Shown here piece by piece: positions 37,095 to 46,098 of a stretch of DNA of 64,000 nt. A program made the position numbers and the translations under genes. The notes beneath the pieces are model-generated. The model was not told the DNA's origin. It worked only from the letters and a program-made list of their open reading frames with translations, and ran no database searches. The stretch covers positions 1 through 64,000 of the forward strand of contig JAGYWI010000001.1 in the NCBI GenBank assembly GCA_018606805.1, in the 5' to 3' direction. Numbering within the stretch: position 1 is the first letter of the stretch; every line of letters starts with the position of its first letter. Source of the stretch: Candidatus Magnetomicrobium cryptolimnococcus. GTDB lineage: Bacteria > Nitrospirota > Thermodesulfovibrionia > Thermodesulfovibrionales > Magnetobacteriaceae.

Positions 37095-38744
37095 TTAAAC
37101 ATATCCAAGGTCGCGTAATTTTGCTTTAATGTTTTCCGACTCCTCAGTACTGAAAACCCCACTGTCTGTGCCTTTACGTTCAGTATTATCATCCCCGTAT
37201 ATAACACTACTTGGCTTATTAAAAACCTCCGCTAATACCTTACCATCCATATCCCTAGGCACGGAAAGCCCCATTGTGTGTAAAATAGTTGGTGCCATAT
37301 CTGTAATGTTAGCACCCTGTATAGTTTTTCCTGACACTACACCGTTACCATTTATAATGAAAATCCCATCCATTCGATGGGTGGCAGAATTTCTATTATC
37401 AACACCAAACATCCCCTTATGATACAGCTCCGGATGGCTAAGACAAGTAGCCCCTCTCATTAGGAAAAACATATCAGGTGCATTACGCACATGCGGTCCT
37501 TCGTAAAAGTCCTCTTTTTTGTGGATTTCATCAAAAAGCGGTTTGCCAGATTCAGGATCAATAATGCCCCTTAGTTTGCTAATTATATAATCCCTAAGAG
37601 CCTCATACTCATCCCCTTCTTGCACTGTACCGTTAGGTTCACGCCCCTTTAAATTTATATAAATCCCCTGCTCCGTATGGTTTGCAGCATAGGCTTTAGT
37701 TTTAGACCAGTCAATAAAATACGTGGTTTTTAAACCATCGCGCGGGTCCACCACACGTTTTAAGGTATTATATAAAGCCATCGGTATTGTCCAAGCCACT
37801 CCTTTATATCTTAACTTATTAAGTATCTTAAAAAAAAGATGGGGCGGCTTTAACCAAATAAAAGGATATAAATCTCTTTTTATGTGAAGTAAGCCCTCTT
37901 TCCTAAGCCAAGTGTTTAGATAAAATGCCTTATGCTCAGGCCCCATTCCATGGTCCGATACTACCATAACCACCGTAGAACTATCCAGTTTATCAAGAAT
38001 ACGGCCTATAGAAGTATCTATTTTTTTGTAAAATGTCGGTATAACATTAGCATATTTTTTAGCATTAAGAGCGTCATAATGTGGGTGGTTTTCATCATAA
38101 TATTTCCAAAATCGGTGCTGTATGGCATCAATAGAATAAAAGACAGCCATAAAAAAATCCCACTCATATTCATCCATAAGGGAAAGTATCACCTTTTCCC
38201 GAATATTATGCAAAATCTCCCACTGTTTTATATAATTGTCAAGCTCATGGGAATATACTCCCATTAGATTGCCATAAGCAACGTCATATGTCCCAAACTT
38301 GGCAAAGATTTTATCTATTAAGTTGGAAGGATAAGTAAAATTGTCCTTTATATCAATACCATATTGAATGCCCGGCACTATAAATCCATTAACCCTCTCA
38401 GGTGGATAAGTTATAGGCACATTAATAACCCCAACCTTTTTACCCTGCTCAGATAAAATAGCCCACAGCGTCTTTGCCTTGATATAATTTGCATTTAAAA
38501 CGGGTCTATCATATCCATACATAGGCGGGGCATAAAAATCAAAAACCCCATGCTTGCCCGGATTCTTGCCTGTCATAAACGAAACCCAAGCTGGCGGGGT
38601 TACCGGCGGAAAGGTTGAATGCAAAGCCCCCGAACAACCATTTTGAACCAACTTTAAAAGATTAGGCAACTCACCCCTTGCCATAAGAGGATTTATTACA
38701 TCAAAAGTTGCAGAATCAATTCCTATAACAAAGACTTTATTCAT
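37095..38744 (-). CDS. Type I phosphodiesterase / nucleotide pyrophosphatase
   Basis: 549 aa of the alkaline-phosphatase superfamily. Metal site VIGIDSATFD at the N-terminus, the nucleophile Thr in PPAWVSFMTGKNPGKHG, and SDHGMGPEH later. Near the C-terminus TDMAPTILHTMGL resembles sulfatase/phosphatase ends. No clear signal peptide, so the location is uncertain. Directly upstream of the carbamoyltransferase. It may cleave a nucleotide or lipid-sugar phosphate in the same pathway. Confidence 0.9.
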   Translation of the reverse strand: MNKVFVIGIDSATFDVINPLMARGELPNLLKLVQNGCSGALHSTFPPVTPPAWVSFMTGKNPGKHGVFDFYAPPMYGYDRPVLNANYIKAKTLWAILSEQGKKVGVINVPITYPPERVNGFIVPGIQYGIDIKDNFTYPSNLIDKIFAKFGTYDVAYGNLMGVYSHELDNYIKQWEILHNIREKVILSLMDEYEWDFFMAVFYSIDAIQHRFWKYYDENHPHYDALNAKKYANVIPTFYKKIDTSIGRILDKLDSSTVVMVVSDHGMGPEHKAFYLNTWLRKEGLLHIKRDLYPFIWLKPPHLFFKILNKLRYKGVAWTIPMALYNTLKRVVDPRDGLKTTYFIDWSKTKAYAANHTEQGIYINLKGREPNGTVQEGDEYEALRDYIISKLRGIIDPESGKPLFDEIHKKEDFYEGPHVRNAPDMFFLMRGATCLSHPELYHKGMFGVDNRNSATHRMDGIFIINGNGVVSGKTIQGANITDMAPTILHTMGLSVPRDMDGKVLAEVFNKPSSVIYGDDNTERKGTDSGVFSTEESENIKAKLRDLGYV

Positions 38745-38803
38745 TGTAGAAAATAAAACACAACTTCAAAAATCATTGAATTTTTGGCTATTAAGCATAT
38801 CTT

Positions 38804-39103
38804 TTACTCATTAATTAAATGTTGTTGTCCAATTGCTTGATATAATTCATTCAAAGACTCAACCGCTTTTTCAACTAGATAAAACCACTCCTTTTTTTGT
38901 ATACAAGATGGGTGATTAAGTAAGAATTTTTCAATAATGTTTGTAACAAAAGCTGTTCTATCCAATAATTCATGACAGCCAAAAGAACCTGGCTTGTACT
39001 GACTTTCTAACTCTGTCCCATACTCATTAATCAGATCTTGTAATAATCGCTGCCGTTGTTCTTCCATAACTATTGTTTTATTTGAGAATACCTGTACACT
39101 CAT
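38804..39103 (-). CDS. HicA-linked small protein, putative antitoxin
   Basis: 99 aa, helical, acidic C-terminus. A central block GSFGCHELLDRTAF and later HPSCIQKKEWFYLVEKAVESL are distinctive. It lacks the HicB fold (RNase H-like plus RHH or HTH), so it is not HicB. Its ATG overlaps the hicA stop by 4 nt, so the two are co-translated. A role as antitoxin is inferred only from this arrangement. It could also be an unrelated accessory protein. Confidence 0.7.
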   Translation of the reverse strand: MSVQVFSNKTIVMEEQRQRLLQDLINEYGTELESQYKPGSFGCHELLDRTAFVTNIIEKFLLNHPSCIQKKEWFYLVEKAVESLNELYQAIGQQHLINE

Positions 39104-39288
39104 CTGTCTATTCCTGCTTGTTTAAAAATGCTTTTTAGCATACTTATCTGTAAATCATCAGCCAGCTTACCTGGTACTGTTACTTTACCTTTTTTTACCA
39201 AATGTCTAAACTGTCTATGGCTACCTTTTTGCGATATCTGTAGCCATCCATCTTCTTTTAATAATTTAATAACATCACGTACTTTCAT
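39100..39288 (-). CDS. hicA: HicA-family mRNA interferase toxin
   Basis: 62 aa, matching the small double-stranded-RNA-binding HicA/YcfA fold. KEDGW, the catalytic GSHRQF histidine and GKVTVPGK are visible. HicA cleaves mRNA when free. It normally pairs with HicB, but the next gene is a non-HicB protein. No clear Shine-Dalgarno precedes the ATG. A TTGACT/TATTAT pair upstream overlaps the start codon and is not convincing. Confidence 0.9.
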   Translation of the reverse strand: MKVRDVIKLLKEDGWLQISQKGSHRQFRHLVKKGKVTVPGKLADDLQISMLKSIFKQAGIDR

Positions 39289-39406
39289 AATACTATCGAA
39301 ACTATGAATAAGTCAAGCAATCACTCCTATTCAAGATAAATATAAGAACTCTATTTGTAACATTAAAAATGTAATAGCCTGCAAGTCAAAAGTTTTTGAA
39401 AGGGGG

Positions 39407-39472
39407 TGCGGGGGAAAACCTTTACGGCGGGTGCGCCTTCGCACCTTTTTGCCTAAAAAGTTTTCCCCCGCA
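39407..39472 (-). repeat. Dispersed hairpin repeat before the HicA pair
   Basis: TGCGGGGGAAAAC (39407-39419) pairs with GTTTTCCCCCGCA (39460-39472), and an inner GGTGCG/CGCACC stem lies between. A pyrimidine-rich tract follows to 39540. It lies just past the 3' end of the glycosyltransferase gene, like other members of the family. Confidence 0.65.
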
Positions 39473-39528
39473 TCCTCTATCTTTTTTCTTTTCTTTCTTT
39501 TTTTTATTTTTCTTTCTTTTCTTTTTTT

Positions 39529-40641
39529 TTATTTTTTCAAAGAATTCATTAGATATGTAAATACAACATCATATCCAAATTTTTCATTTATTCTTTGTCT
39601 TATTTCTTTGAGTGGTATGTTGTTTCCGTTTTCTATTTTATCAAACAGATAGCTTGTGTTTTGTAGTAAAATGTTTTCGTCTAACACATTTTTTTCAAGG
39701 CCGAGGGTTACCATTATTTCTAATGGACCTGAGTTACTCAATACGTATGTATTTGGATTAAAAAATAATGATTCTAAGACTGTTAATCCGAAGCTTTCAA
39801 ATTTACTTGGTAGGAATACTGCTTTGGCTGATTTTATGTAACTAAATAGGGTTTTTGTACAAGCTATATGTCCTTTGAGCTCTACCTTAGTGGAAGTAAT
39901 ATTGTTTATGTTAGAAAGTTGCTTGGCAAAGGAGTACATATCTTCACCTATAAGTATTAGTTTATATGGTTTATCTTTTAAAAAATCACAGCGACAAAGA
40001 TGTAGCAATAAATCGGCTGATTTTCTTACTTGGAGTCTGCCAAAATATAGTATGTAATCGTTGTCAGGGGCAGGATTGTTGACTTCTATGTTATTCATAT
40101 AGAAAGGGTGAGGGAATATTTTTATCTTTGATTCAGGGATGTTCCACAGAAGCCCTGTAAGTTGTTTGATACTAATAGTGGGGGCTGTAATTAAATCTGC
40201 ATGGCTTGTTACGTATTTTTCTATGAAGTTTAAGGGAGTTAGTAAGATAGGTTGTTTTTGTTCGTAATAATTAATGATTTGATGGCATGTATGAAGCCTA
40301 ACGTGGATAAAGTTTTTTCTTTTTTTTAAAAGCCATTGGTATAAAAAAGTGCTGCCATCAAAATCGGTATCTTCTACTACGTCAAAGGTGTTCTTTATAA
40401 GGAAGCGGAAGACTTCCACATACCAGTGTAGCAGTAGGGGTTTACTGAGTTTCTTACGTATAACTTTTATGTTATCTTCCTCGTAGACCTTGTCTATCTC
40501 CATAGAATAACTAAAGACGGTAACCTGAATACCCTTTTCAGATAGAAGGTGTGCCATGTGCCAGACATAGGTTGCTATGCCACCAAATCCGGTTTCTGTA
40601 GGATATTCCCTTGTTATAAAGCAATAGGTATTAATATTCAT
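39529..40641 (-). CDS. Glycosyltransferase family 4
   Basis: 370 aa, GT-B fold. N-terminal GFGGIATYVWHMAHLL, the linker region YILYFGRLQVRKSADLL and the C-terminal donor site LPSKFESFGLTVLESLF are GT4 features. It adds a sugar from a nucleotide donor, probably to a surface glycan. It overlaps the GT9 gene by 11 nt, so the two are co-expressed. Donor and acceptor cannot be named. Confidence 0.88.
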   Translation of the reverse strand: MNINTYCFITREYPTETGFGGIATYVWHMAHLLSEKGIQVTVFSYSMEIDKVYEEDNIKVIRKKLSKPLLLHWYVEVFRFLIKNTFDVVEDTDFDGSTFLYQWLLKKRKNFIHVRLHTCHQIINYYEQKQPILLTPLNFIEKYVTSHADLITAPTISIKQLTGLLWNIPESKIKIFPHPFYMNNIEVNNPAPDNDYILYFGRLQVRKSADLLLHLCRCDFLKDKPYKLILIGEDMYSFAKQLSNINNITSTKVELKGHIACTKTLFSYIKSAKAVFLPSKFESFGLTVLESLFFNPNTYVLSNSGPLEIMVTLGLEKNVLDENILLQNTSYLFDKIENGNNIPLKEIRQRINEKFGYDVVFTYLMNSLKK

Positions 40642-41809
40642 TTGTTAATAATACCTCTACAGCGTTAAAAACCTCTGTTACGGTTATTTCGCTTAAGCAG
40701 CGGGCGTGTTTACACACAGGTAGTGTTTCATACTGATGAACATAGCAGGGGGAGCAGGGCAGGTCTTTTTTTATGACGTAGACGTGCTGATGGGAGCCGA
40801 TTACTTGGACTGGTGAGGTTGAGCCAAAGATGGCAACGCTTGGAATCTTTAAAGCGAGGGCAAGGTGTAGTGGCCCTGAGTCGCCGCCAATAAAGATACT
40901 TGATGATGATAGCAGGTAATAAAGCTCTAAGAAGGTAGTTTTGCCTGCCATGTTAAATAAATTTTTATGGTTAACACCTGATTCTATTGTTACGCTTAAG
41001 TGTTGTTCATCTGGTGAGCCAAGTAGTAGAATGGTTGCGTGTAGTTTATCTATAAGCATTTTAATAAGTAAGGTAAAATTATCTGTTGGCCAGCGCCTTT
41101 GGCTAGTTGCCCACAATGTGCCGGGATGTACAGAAATTATAGGGTTTTTATTAGCTCTAATTTTATCTATCAAATTACTATAAGTGGAAAGTGGAGGTTT
41201 TGCAAGTGTGATTTCATCAGTAGTAATGTTAAGCCCTCCTACCCTTAGAAGTTCTATATTTTGTTGAAGCAAGGGTGTATCAAACTTAAGCTCAGTTTTT
41301 ATATTATTACACTGTCCAACCCAATCCTTATAAAACCCAATCCTTAATTGTGCTCCTATTAAAAGCCACATTAATGATTCCTCTACCATTCCTTGTCCAC
41401 GTTTAGGTAGATATACCAAGTCAAAACGCCTTTTTCTTAGAGTGCTTATTAAGCGCCATTTAGCAAATAGTCCTTGGTGTTTGATAGAGGAAGGGGCATA
41501 ATACATGACTTCAAAGGATGGCTGTTTTCTTGGAAAAAAGGATAATAAATCTACAGTACGTGGGGAAATCAATAAGGTAAATAAGGCTTTTGGAAAATTA
41601 TCCATAATGGTTTCAATGGCTGGAAAGGTGCGGAGTAAATCCCCTATGCCACCGCCTTCAATTATAAGGATGTTTTTAATACCTTCCTTTTTACCTATAT
41701 TGTTAATTAATTTTTTGGAGTATAAAAATGGTAAAACATTTTTTGAAATAAGCTCAAATATGATTTTAATCAATTTGCTATACGTTAACAATACGATGAC
41801 CTTTTCCAT
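40631..41809 (-). CDS. Glycosyltransferase family 9 (heptosyltransferase-like)
   Basis: 392 aa. The N-terminal GGGIGDLLRTFPAIE and the donor-binding GGDSGPLHLALALKIPSVAIFG are typical of ADP-heptose transferases of GT9. A short cysteine-rich tail (PCSPCYVH and CKHARC) is seen. Probably acts in lipopolysaccharide core or a related glycan. It is cytoplasmic or membrane-associated and co-transcribed with the overlapping GT4 gene. Confidence 0.9.
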   Translation of the reverse strand: MEKVIVLLTYSKLIKIIFELISKNVLPFLYSKKLINNIGKKEGIKNILIIEGGGIGDLLRTFPAIETIMDNFPKALFTLLISPRTVDLLSFFPRKQPSFEVMYYAPSSIKHQGLFAKWRLISTLRKRRFDLVYLPKRGQGMVEESLMWLLIGAQLRIGFYKDWVGQCNNIKTELKFDTPLLQQNIELLRVGGLNITTDEITLAKPPLSTYSNLIDKIRANKNPIISVHPGTLWATSQRRWPTDNFTLLIKMLIDKLHATILLLGSPDEQHLSVTIESGVNHKNLFNMAGKTTFLELYYLLSSSSIFIGGDSGPLHLALALKIPSVAIFGSTSPVQVIGSHQHVYVIKKDLPCSPCYVHQYETLPVCKHARCLSEITVTEVFNAVEVLLTNEY

Positions 41810-41953
41810 AACAAAAGTATTATAGAAGTAATATTAAGGGAGCGCATAGATTAATGCCAAACAAAACGTGCACTTTTTTATCTTTATGGCTACATTTATG
41901 TCTTTCTCAAGTACTGTGTTTAAATGACAAAACAATAGCGTTTTATAAAAAAA

Positions 41954-42565
41954 TTACCTCCAATTGTTAGGACAGCTAAGTTTTTGATTGTTGCCAATAT
42001 CTATTTCATAATCAAAAATACTTGATTTTATTTGTTGTTCATTCATTTTATAATAACAATCTGCTACTTGTTTAAGATGTTCAGAACTTCTTCCAATAGG
42101 TAAGACTATGCCTATTTTTTTAACCGAGAACACTGTTTTAACTGCTCTTATTGCTGGTATTAAGTCTGTATCACCTGATATTATAATTGCAGTATCATAT
42201 TTATCCTGAAAGGCCATTACTAACAGTTGAGTTGCAATATTTATATCTGTTTGTTTTTCTTCGTAGGATTTATATTTCTTTCCACACTCTCTGCAACGCT
42301 TCTCTTTTTGTTTAAATGCCCCATAAATTACTTTTATTCCGCTATGTTCTAATACTTTAATGTATAATTTATGTCTATTAACTTTATTTTGATCCCATGT
42401 TACAAGTGCAGTAAAATAATATATATTTTCTATATTATCTATTTTTCTTACATAACAATTACATAATTTATCTAGGTTTAACCATTTATACTTGCGATAT
42501 TGTACCTTTTCATCAAGCGCATGGTAAAGATTAAACCCGTCTATAAAAAAAATAACTCTATTCAT
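41954..42565 (-). CDS. NYN-domain ribonuclease-like protein
   Basis: 203 aa. NYN/PIN-like fold: FIDGFNLYH at the very start, then TDINIATQLLVMAF and IISGDTDLIPAI, giving the acidic metal residues. A small zinc-like CRECGKKYK lies between. This LabA/DUF88-type family includes RNases. The ATG is preceded by the U-tract of a hairpin and has no Shine-Dalgarno, so expression may depend on read-through. It sits between glycosyltransferase genes with no functional link seen. Confidence 0.85.
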   Translation of the reverse strand: MNRVIFFIDGFNLYHALDEKVQYRKYKWLNLDKLCNCYVRKIDNIENIYYFTALVTWDQNKVNRHKLYIKVLEHSGIKVIYGAFKQKEKRCRECGKKYKSYEEKQTDINIATQLLVMAFQDKYDTAIIISGDTDLIPAIRAVKTVFSVKKIGIVLPIGRSSEHLKQVADCYYKMNEQQIKSSIFDYEIDIGNNQKLSCPNNWR

Positions 42566-42579
42566 TTAAAAAACAAAAA

Positions 42580-42626
42580 CCCGAATGCACCGGCATTCGG
42601 GGCCACTAACATCCAATATTTAGTGG
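42580..42626 (-). terminator. Tandem hairpins at the NYN start
   Basis: Two stems: CCACTAA (42603-42609) with TTAGTGG (42620-42626), and CCCGAATGC (42580-42588) with GCATTCGGG (42593-42601). On the minus strand the second is followed by TTTTTGTTTTTT right up to the NYN ATG (42565). Probably a terminator for the upstream glycosyltransferases, or an attenuator for the NYN gene. Confidence 0.75.
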
Positions 42627-42719
42627 GATGATAAATTATTTATATCATATATAAACGGTGTTTGTCAAGTAAATATTTTTTTAAAGCTAAAATCTAAAGA
42701 TTTTCTTCTGTTAACTATT

Positions 42720-43919
42720 TTACTTCATAAATACTATGCGGCATTGCAAGGTCTCTTTAATAATATTTGATGCCATATCTACCCTATCTTGCCATGTCCA
42801 ACTATAAGCGCGTTGTATAAACTCTTGCTTACATGCCTCATCCTTACTATCAATAAGTGCATATTTAATATTTTGCTCAAATTCCTCATAATTTTGTGAT
42901 ATACGAATTGCCTTTCCATACCCCTCGTATTCTGGTATCCAAGAGGCAACAACAGGTTTTCCAAGGGCTAAGTACTCAAATGCCTTACCGGGTTGACTAC
43001 CCCTCATAAAATCTTCCCCTTTATAGGGAATGAGGCAGACGTCAAACCCCTTTATATATGCTGGTAGGTTTTTATAGGGCTTAGGACCTAAGAATATAAT
43101 ATTTTTTTGTTGTAGAATGTCTAACGGTGGTGTATCGCTAAGTGGACCTACAAATACAAAAGTCCAAACAGGGTATGATAGGCTTAGCTGCGTTATCCAT
43201 AGCCAGTTCATTTTTGAATTAGCCATGCCGCCTACAAAGCCTATAATTGGCCGATTTAATTTATGAAGCTCATCGCCTATTTTATAATCGGATGAAAGCC
43301 CCTCCTTAAATATCTCAAGGTCTATGCCAGAAGGTAGCAGATGGGTATTAGGATTATCCTTTTTTCGTAATTCATACAGAAACGTTGACGTGGCAAATAC
43401 CACTTGTGCTTTTTTTGTAATAGTACACTCCATAGCATTTAGTTTGTTGCGTTTATTAAAATGTTCAGTAAAGAAAAATCCGACATCATCGTTACAATCA
43501 TAAACAACAAGCTTTTCCCCAAAAAAGCCAGATGGGGTTATGGCATACGGGTGATATATCCAAAGAATCGGTCTATTGAAGTTAAGGTGTGTTGCTATTT
43601 TTTTTATAGCCATTGCGGTACAGTAGTGATTTAATTTATCCATTATATTGAAATGGCCGTATTGGAGCATTAGCGGCGGTGGATAATATACATAAAGATT
43701 TGGATTAATTTGTTGTACCCCTTTTAACCAGCGTATGGTTTTAAGGGCATGTCCTTTAAAAAGCGATGGTTCAATGAGTAAATTACTAAGGGCAATGGTG
43801 GGGTCAACGAATAAGACCCTGTTGTCTTTTGCCAATATCTTCATTGTGTGGTGCATCACTAATGGGATTGAGTCCCATAAAAGCCACGATAGGCAAATTA
43901 TATCTTCTCCTTTTAACAT
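42720..43919 (-). CDS. Glycosyltransferase, GT-B fold
   Basis: 399 aa. GT-B signatures: an N-terminal Rossmann-like half with VLFVDP and a C-terminal half with IGFVGGMANSKMNW and GKAFEYLALGKPVVA. It resembles Wzy/GT1-like sugar transferases without a clear family match. Starts 3 nt after the stop of the upstream GT4 gene. Part of the surface-glycan cluster; substrate unknown. Confidence 0.82.
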   Translation of the reverse strand: MLKGEDIICLSWLLWDSIPLVMHHTMKILAKDNRVLFVDPTIALSNLLIEPSLFKGHALKTIRWLKGVQQINPNLYVYYPPPLMLQYGHFNIMDKLNHYCTAMAIKKIATHLNFNRPILWIYHPYAITPSGFFGEKLVVYDCNDDVGFFFTEHFNKRNKLNAMECTITKKAQVVFATSTFLYELRKKDNPNTHLLPSGIDLEIFKEGLSSDYKIGDELHKLNRPIIGFVGGMANSKMNWLWITQLSLSYPVWTFVFVGPLSDTPPLDILQQKNIIFLGPKPYKNLPAYIKGFDVCLIPYKGEDFMRGSQPGKAFEYLALGKPVVASWIPEYEGYGKAIRISQNYEEFEQNIKYALIDSKDEACKQEFIQRAYSWTWQDRVDMASNIIKETLQCRIVFMK

Positions 43920-43922
43920 AAA

Positions 43923-45185
43923 TTAAGATTTGGCACTTTGATAAATTTGCTCAACTGTTGATGCAATGTGCTGCCAATTATATTTATCGTTTACCATGCG
44001 TTTTCCCCATGTGCCCATTGTTTGACGAAGGTTTGGATTATCTAAAAGTAATAAGATAGCATTTGCAATATTTTCAGGCGTTGGTTTTATGAGCACCCCA
44101 CCTTGTCCACCGCCACTTAGCTCTCTAATGGGTGGAATATCGGCAGCTATTACAGGTTTTTTAAATGTCCATGCCTCTAAAAACACTCCGCCAAGGCTTT
44201 CAACCACAGATGGTATACAAATAATATCACTGCTTTTTAATGCAGAGGACTTATCCTCAGTTTCCAAAGGACCGCATAAGATTATACGACTATCGGCATA
44301 GTGTTTAAAAAGCTCCTCAACACCAAACTCCAATGGACCTGCAAACACAAAGTAAACATCAGGATTTTTTTGCCAAACAAGCCTTGTTGCGTTAAGAAGC
44401 TCTTCAACGCCTTTATCCTTATTATTACGCCCAAGGAATAGTACCATGAATTTATCCAAAAAACCGTATCTTTCCTTAAAATCGCCTGTAACATTAGTTG
44501 TAACAATAGCCCCAACTCCTGTAGTATATACGTTTGTATTGATTTTATTTTTTAGAAAAAACTCTCGTTCAAAATCAGTCATAGTTATAATGGCATCAGC
44601 CTGATAACATGTATTTAGCCATATTTGATTAACAGGTCCCCTTTCAGTAAATGGTAGCTCTTTTATTGTAATATGGGCTATATATGTTGCATTTTTTTTA
44701 TATAAATGTGAAAGAGCTGTGTAAATAAAAGGTATTTTGAGCCTTTTAGCTAAATGTAATGCTGCCATATCAAACCATGCAACCCCACAGTGTACGGCAT
44801 GTATAATGTCGGTTTCACCGATGATAGAGGCGAGTTTTTTGGCATATAGATTTACTAATAATCTTAGTGTTATTTTTTTTATAGGTTTTGGAATTTTATT
44901 AGTTTGTGTTTTTACTAAAACAAATGCAAGCCACCTTTCATAAACAGTTAACCCCAATTTTGTAATAACAATGTTACCATCGTGATAAAATTTGTTATGT
45001 TTAGGCGCACACAACACACCACCAAACCAAAACTCCCCTCCCTTTTCTTTATCTTTTTGGTTATCAAGGAGGGTTATAACACGAACTTCATGACTGTACC
45101 CAATAAGATTAACTAAATGCCGAGTGTGTAGCTCGCAGCCACCAATGGCAGGCCAGTATATTGGTAAAATATATGTTACCTTCAC
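43923..45185 (-). CDS. Glycosyltransferase family 4
   Basis: 420 aa. N-terminal YWPAIGGCELHTRHLVNLIG, mid-section LFLGRNNKDKGVEELLNAT, and a C-terminal nucleotide site with PSVVESLGGVFLEAWTFKKPVIA are standard for GT4. It probably transfers hexose in the same glycan pathway as the neighbours. First gene of its group; the tmRNA 3' end lies 90 nt upstream. Confidence 0.88.
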   Translation of the reverse strand: MKVTYILPIYWPAIGGCELHTRHLVNLIGYSHEVRVITLLDNQKDKEKGGEFWFGGVLCAPKHNKFYHDGNIVITKLGLTVYERWLAFVLVKTQTNKIPKPIKKITLRLLVNLYAKKLASIIGETDIIHAVHCGVAWFDMAALHLAKRLKIPFIYTALSHLYKKNATYIAHITIKELPFTERGPVNQIWLNTCYQADAIITMTDFEREFFLKNKINTNVYTTGVGAIVTTNVTGDFKERYGFLDKFMVLFLGRNNKDKGVEELLNATRLVWQKNPDVYFVFAGPLEFGVEELFKHYADSRIILCGPLETEDKSSALKSSDIICIPSVVESLGGVFLEAWTFKKPVIAADIPPIRELSGGGQGGVLIKPTPENIANAILLLLDNPNLRQTMGTWGKRMVNDKYNWQHIASTVEQIYQSAKS

Positions 45186-45274
45186 ACTTTGTCCGTACTT
45201 ATCTAATTCTAAGGAAACAAGTACACAGTGAAGTCACTGCCTTCACACCCTTGAACCCCAATTACAATCTTAAC

Positions 45275-45619
45275 TGGTGGAGGCGGCGGGACTCGAACCC
45301 GCGTCCAGAAGCACTCCTCCCAAACCACTACATGTTTAGCCATCTTTTTTATCTTCGAATATAAACACGCCAAGTGGCAGGCTTGCCTATATTCTAGTCC
45401 CCTTAATACACCGATTGGCGGGACCACAATCGGCGGTTATCCCCTTTATGACGCTTACCCTAAATAGGAGATATCTTCAGGGAAGCGGCTGCTTAATTAA
45501 TTAAGCAGCAACTGCCAGTTCGTCGTTGGCGTTTGTACGTTTTACCGCGTTTTTACATGGCCACGGCGCCATGACATGCGTTTTGAGCCTCATAACCCCT
45601 GTCAAATCCATACGCCCCC
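45275..45619 (-). ncRNA. ssrA: Transfer-messenger RNA (tmRNA)
   Basis: About 345 nt. The 5' GGGGGCG pairs with the 3' CGCCTCC, and the RNA ends in encoded CCA. The T-arm GGTTCGAGTCC is present. The reading frame encodes a probable tag ANDELAVAA ending at TAA, followed by the palindromic TTAATTAATTAA hairpin. It rescues stalled ribosomes with SmpB. It starts 1 nt after the smpB stop codon, so it may be processed from an smpB-ssrA transcript. The resume codon is inferred from alignment with known tags. Confidence 0.95.
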
Positions 45620-45620
45620 T

Positions 45621-46061
45621 TTAATGTCTCAACGCCCTCTCTATTTCCCTTTTAGCCTCTTTTTCTTTTATTGCTTCCCTTTTTTCATATACCCGCTTAC
45701 CTTTTCCTAATCCTACGGATAGTTTTATATAGGGTCCTTTTAAATATAGCTTTAAGGGTATTAAAGAGTAACCTTTTTGAGAAGCCTTACCCTCCATACT
45801 TACAATTTCTTTATAGTTTAATAACAGCTTTCTTGTCCTTAGAGGTTCATGGTTCATTCTGTTACCATGCGTATATGGGCTTATATGACAATTTATTAAA
45901 AAAGCTTCCTTTTCTTTTATTATAACATAACTGTCTTTTAAATTTGCTCGTCCTTGCCTTATGGATTTTACCTCCGTACCTTGTAAGACAAGACCAGCTT
46001 CTAAGGTTTCTTCTATAGTATAATCAAAATATGCCTTTTTGTTTTGTGAAAATACGCTCAT
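45621..46061 (-). CDS. smpB: tmRNA-binding protein SmpB
   Basis: 146 aa, usual size. Beta-barrel core with [24 protein letters not shown] and NLKDSYV, and the basic C-terminal tail [15 protein letters not shown]. It binds the tRNA-like end of tmRNA and delivers it to stalled ribosomes. The ssrA gene follows immediately on the same strand. Confidence 0.97.
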   Translation of the reverse strand: MSVFSQNKKAYFDYTIEETLEAGLVLQGTEVKSIRQGRANLKDSYVIIKEKEAFLINCHISPYTHGNRMNHEPLRTRKLLLNYKEIVSMEGKASQKGYSLIPLKLYLKGPYIKLSVGLGKGKRVYEKREAIKEKEAKREIERALRH

Positions 46062-46098
46062 ACTCTATAATAGCATAATTTCTTTAAAATTTTAATAT

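Noticed and set aside
39289-39330. A TTGACT/TATTAT promoter for hicA.
   Set aside because: The -10 overlaps the start codon, so a transcript would begin inside the gene.
45161-45427. Two open frames across the tmRNA 3' end.
   Set aside because: The region is tmRNA; the peptides are translations of a structured RNA.
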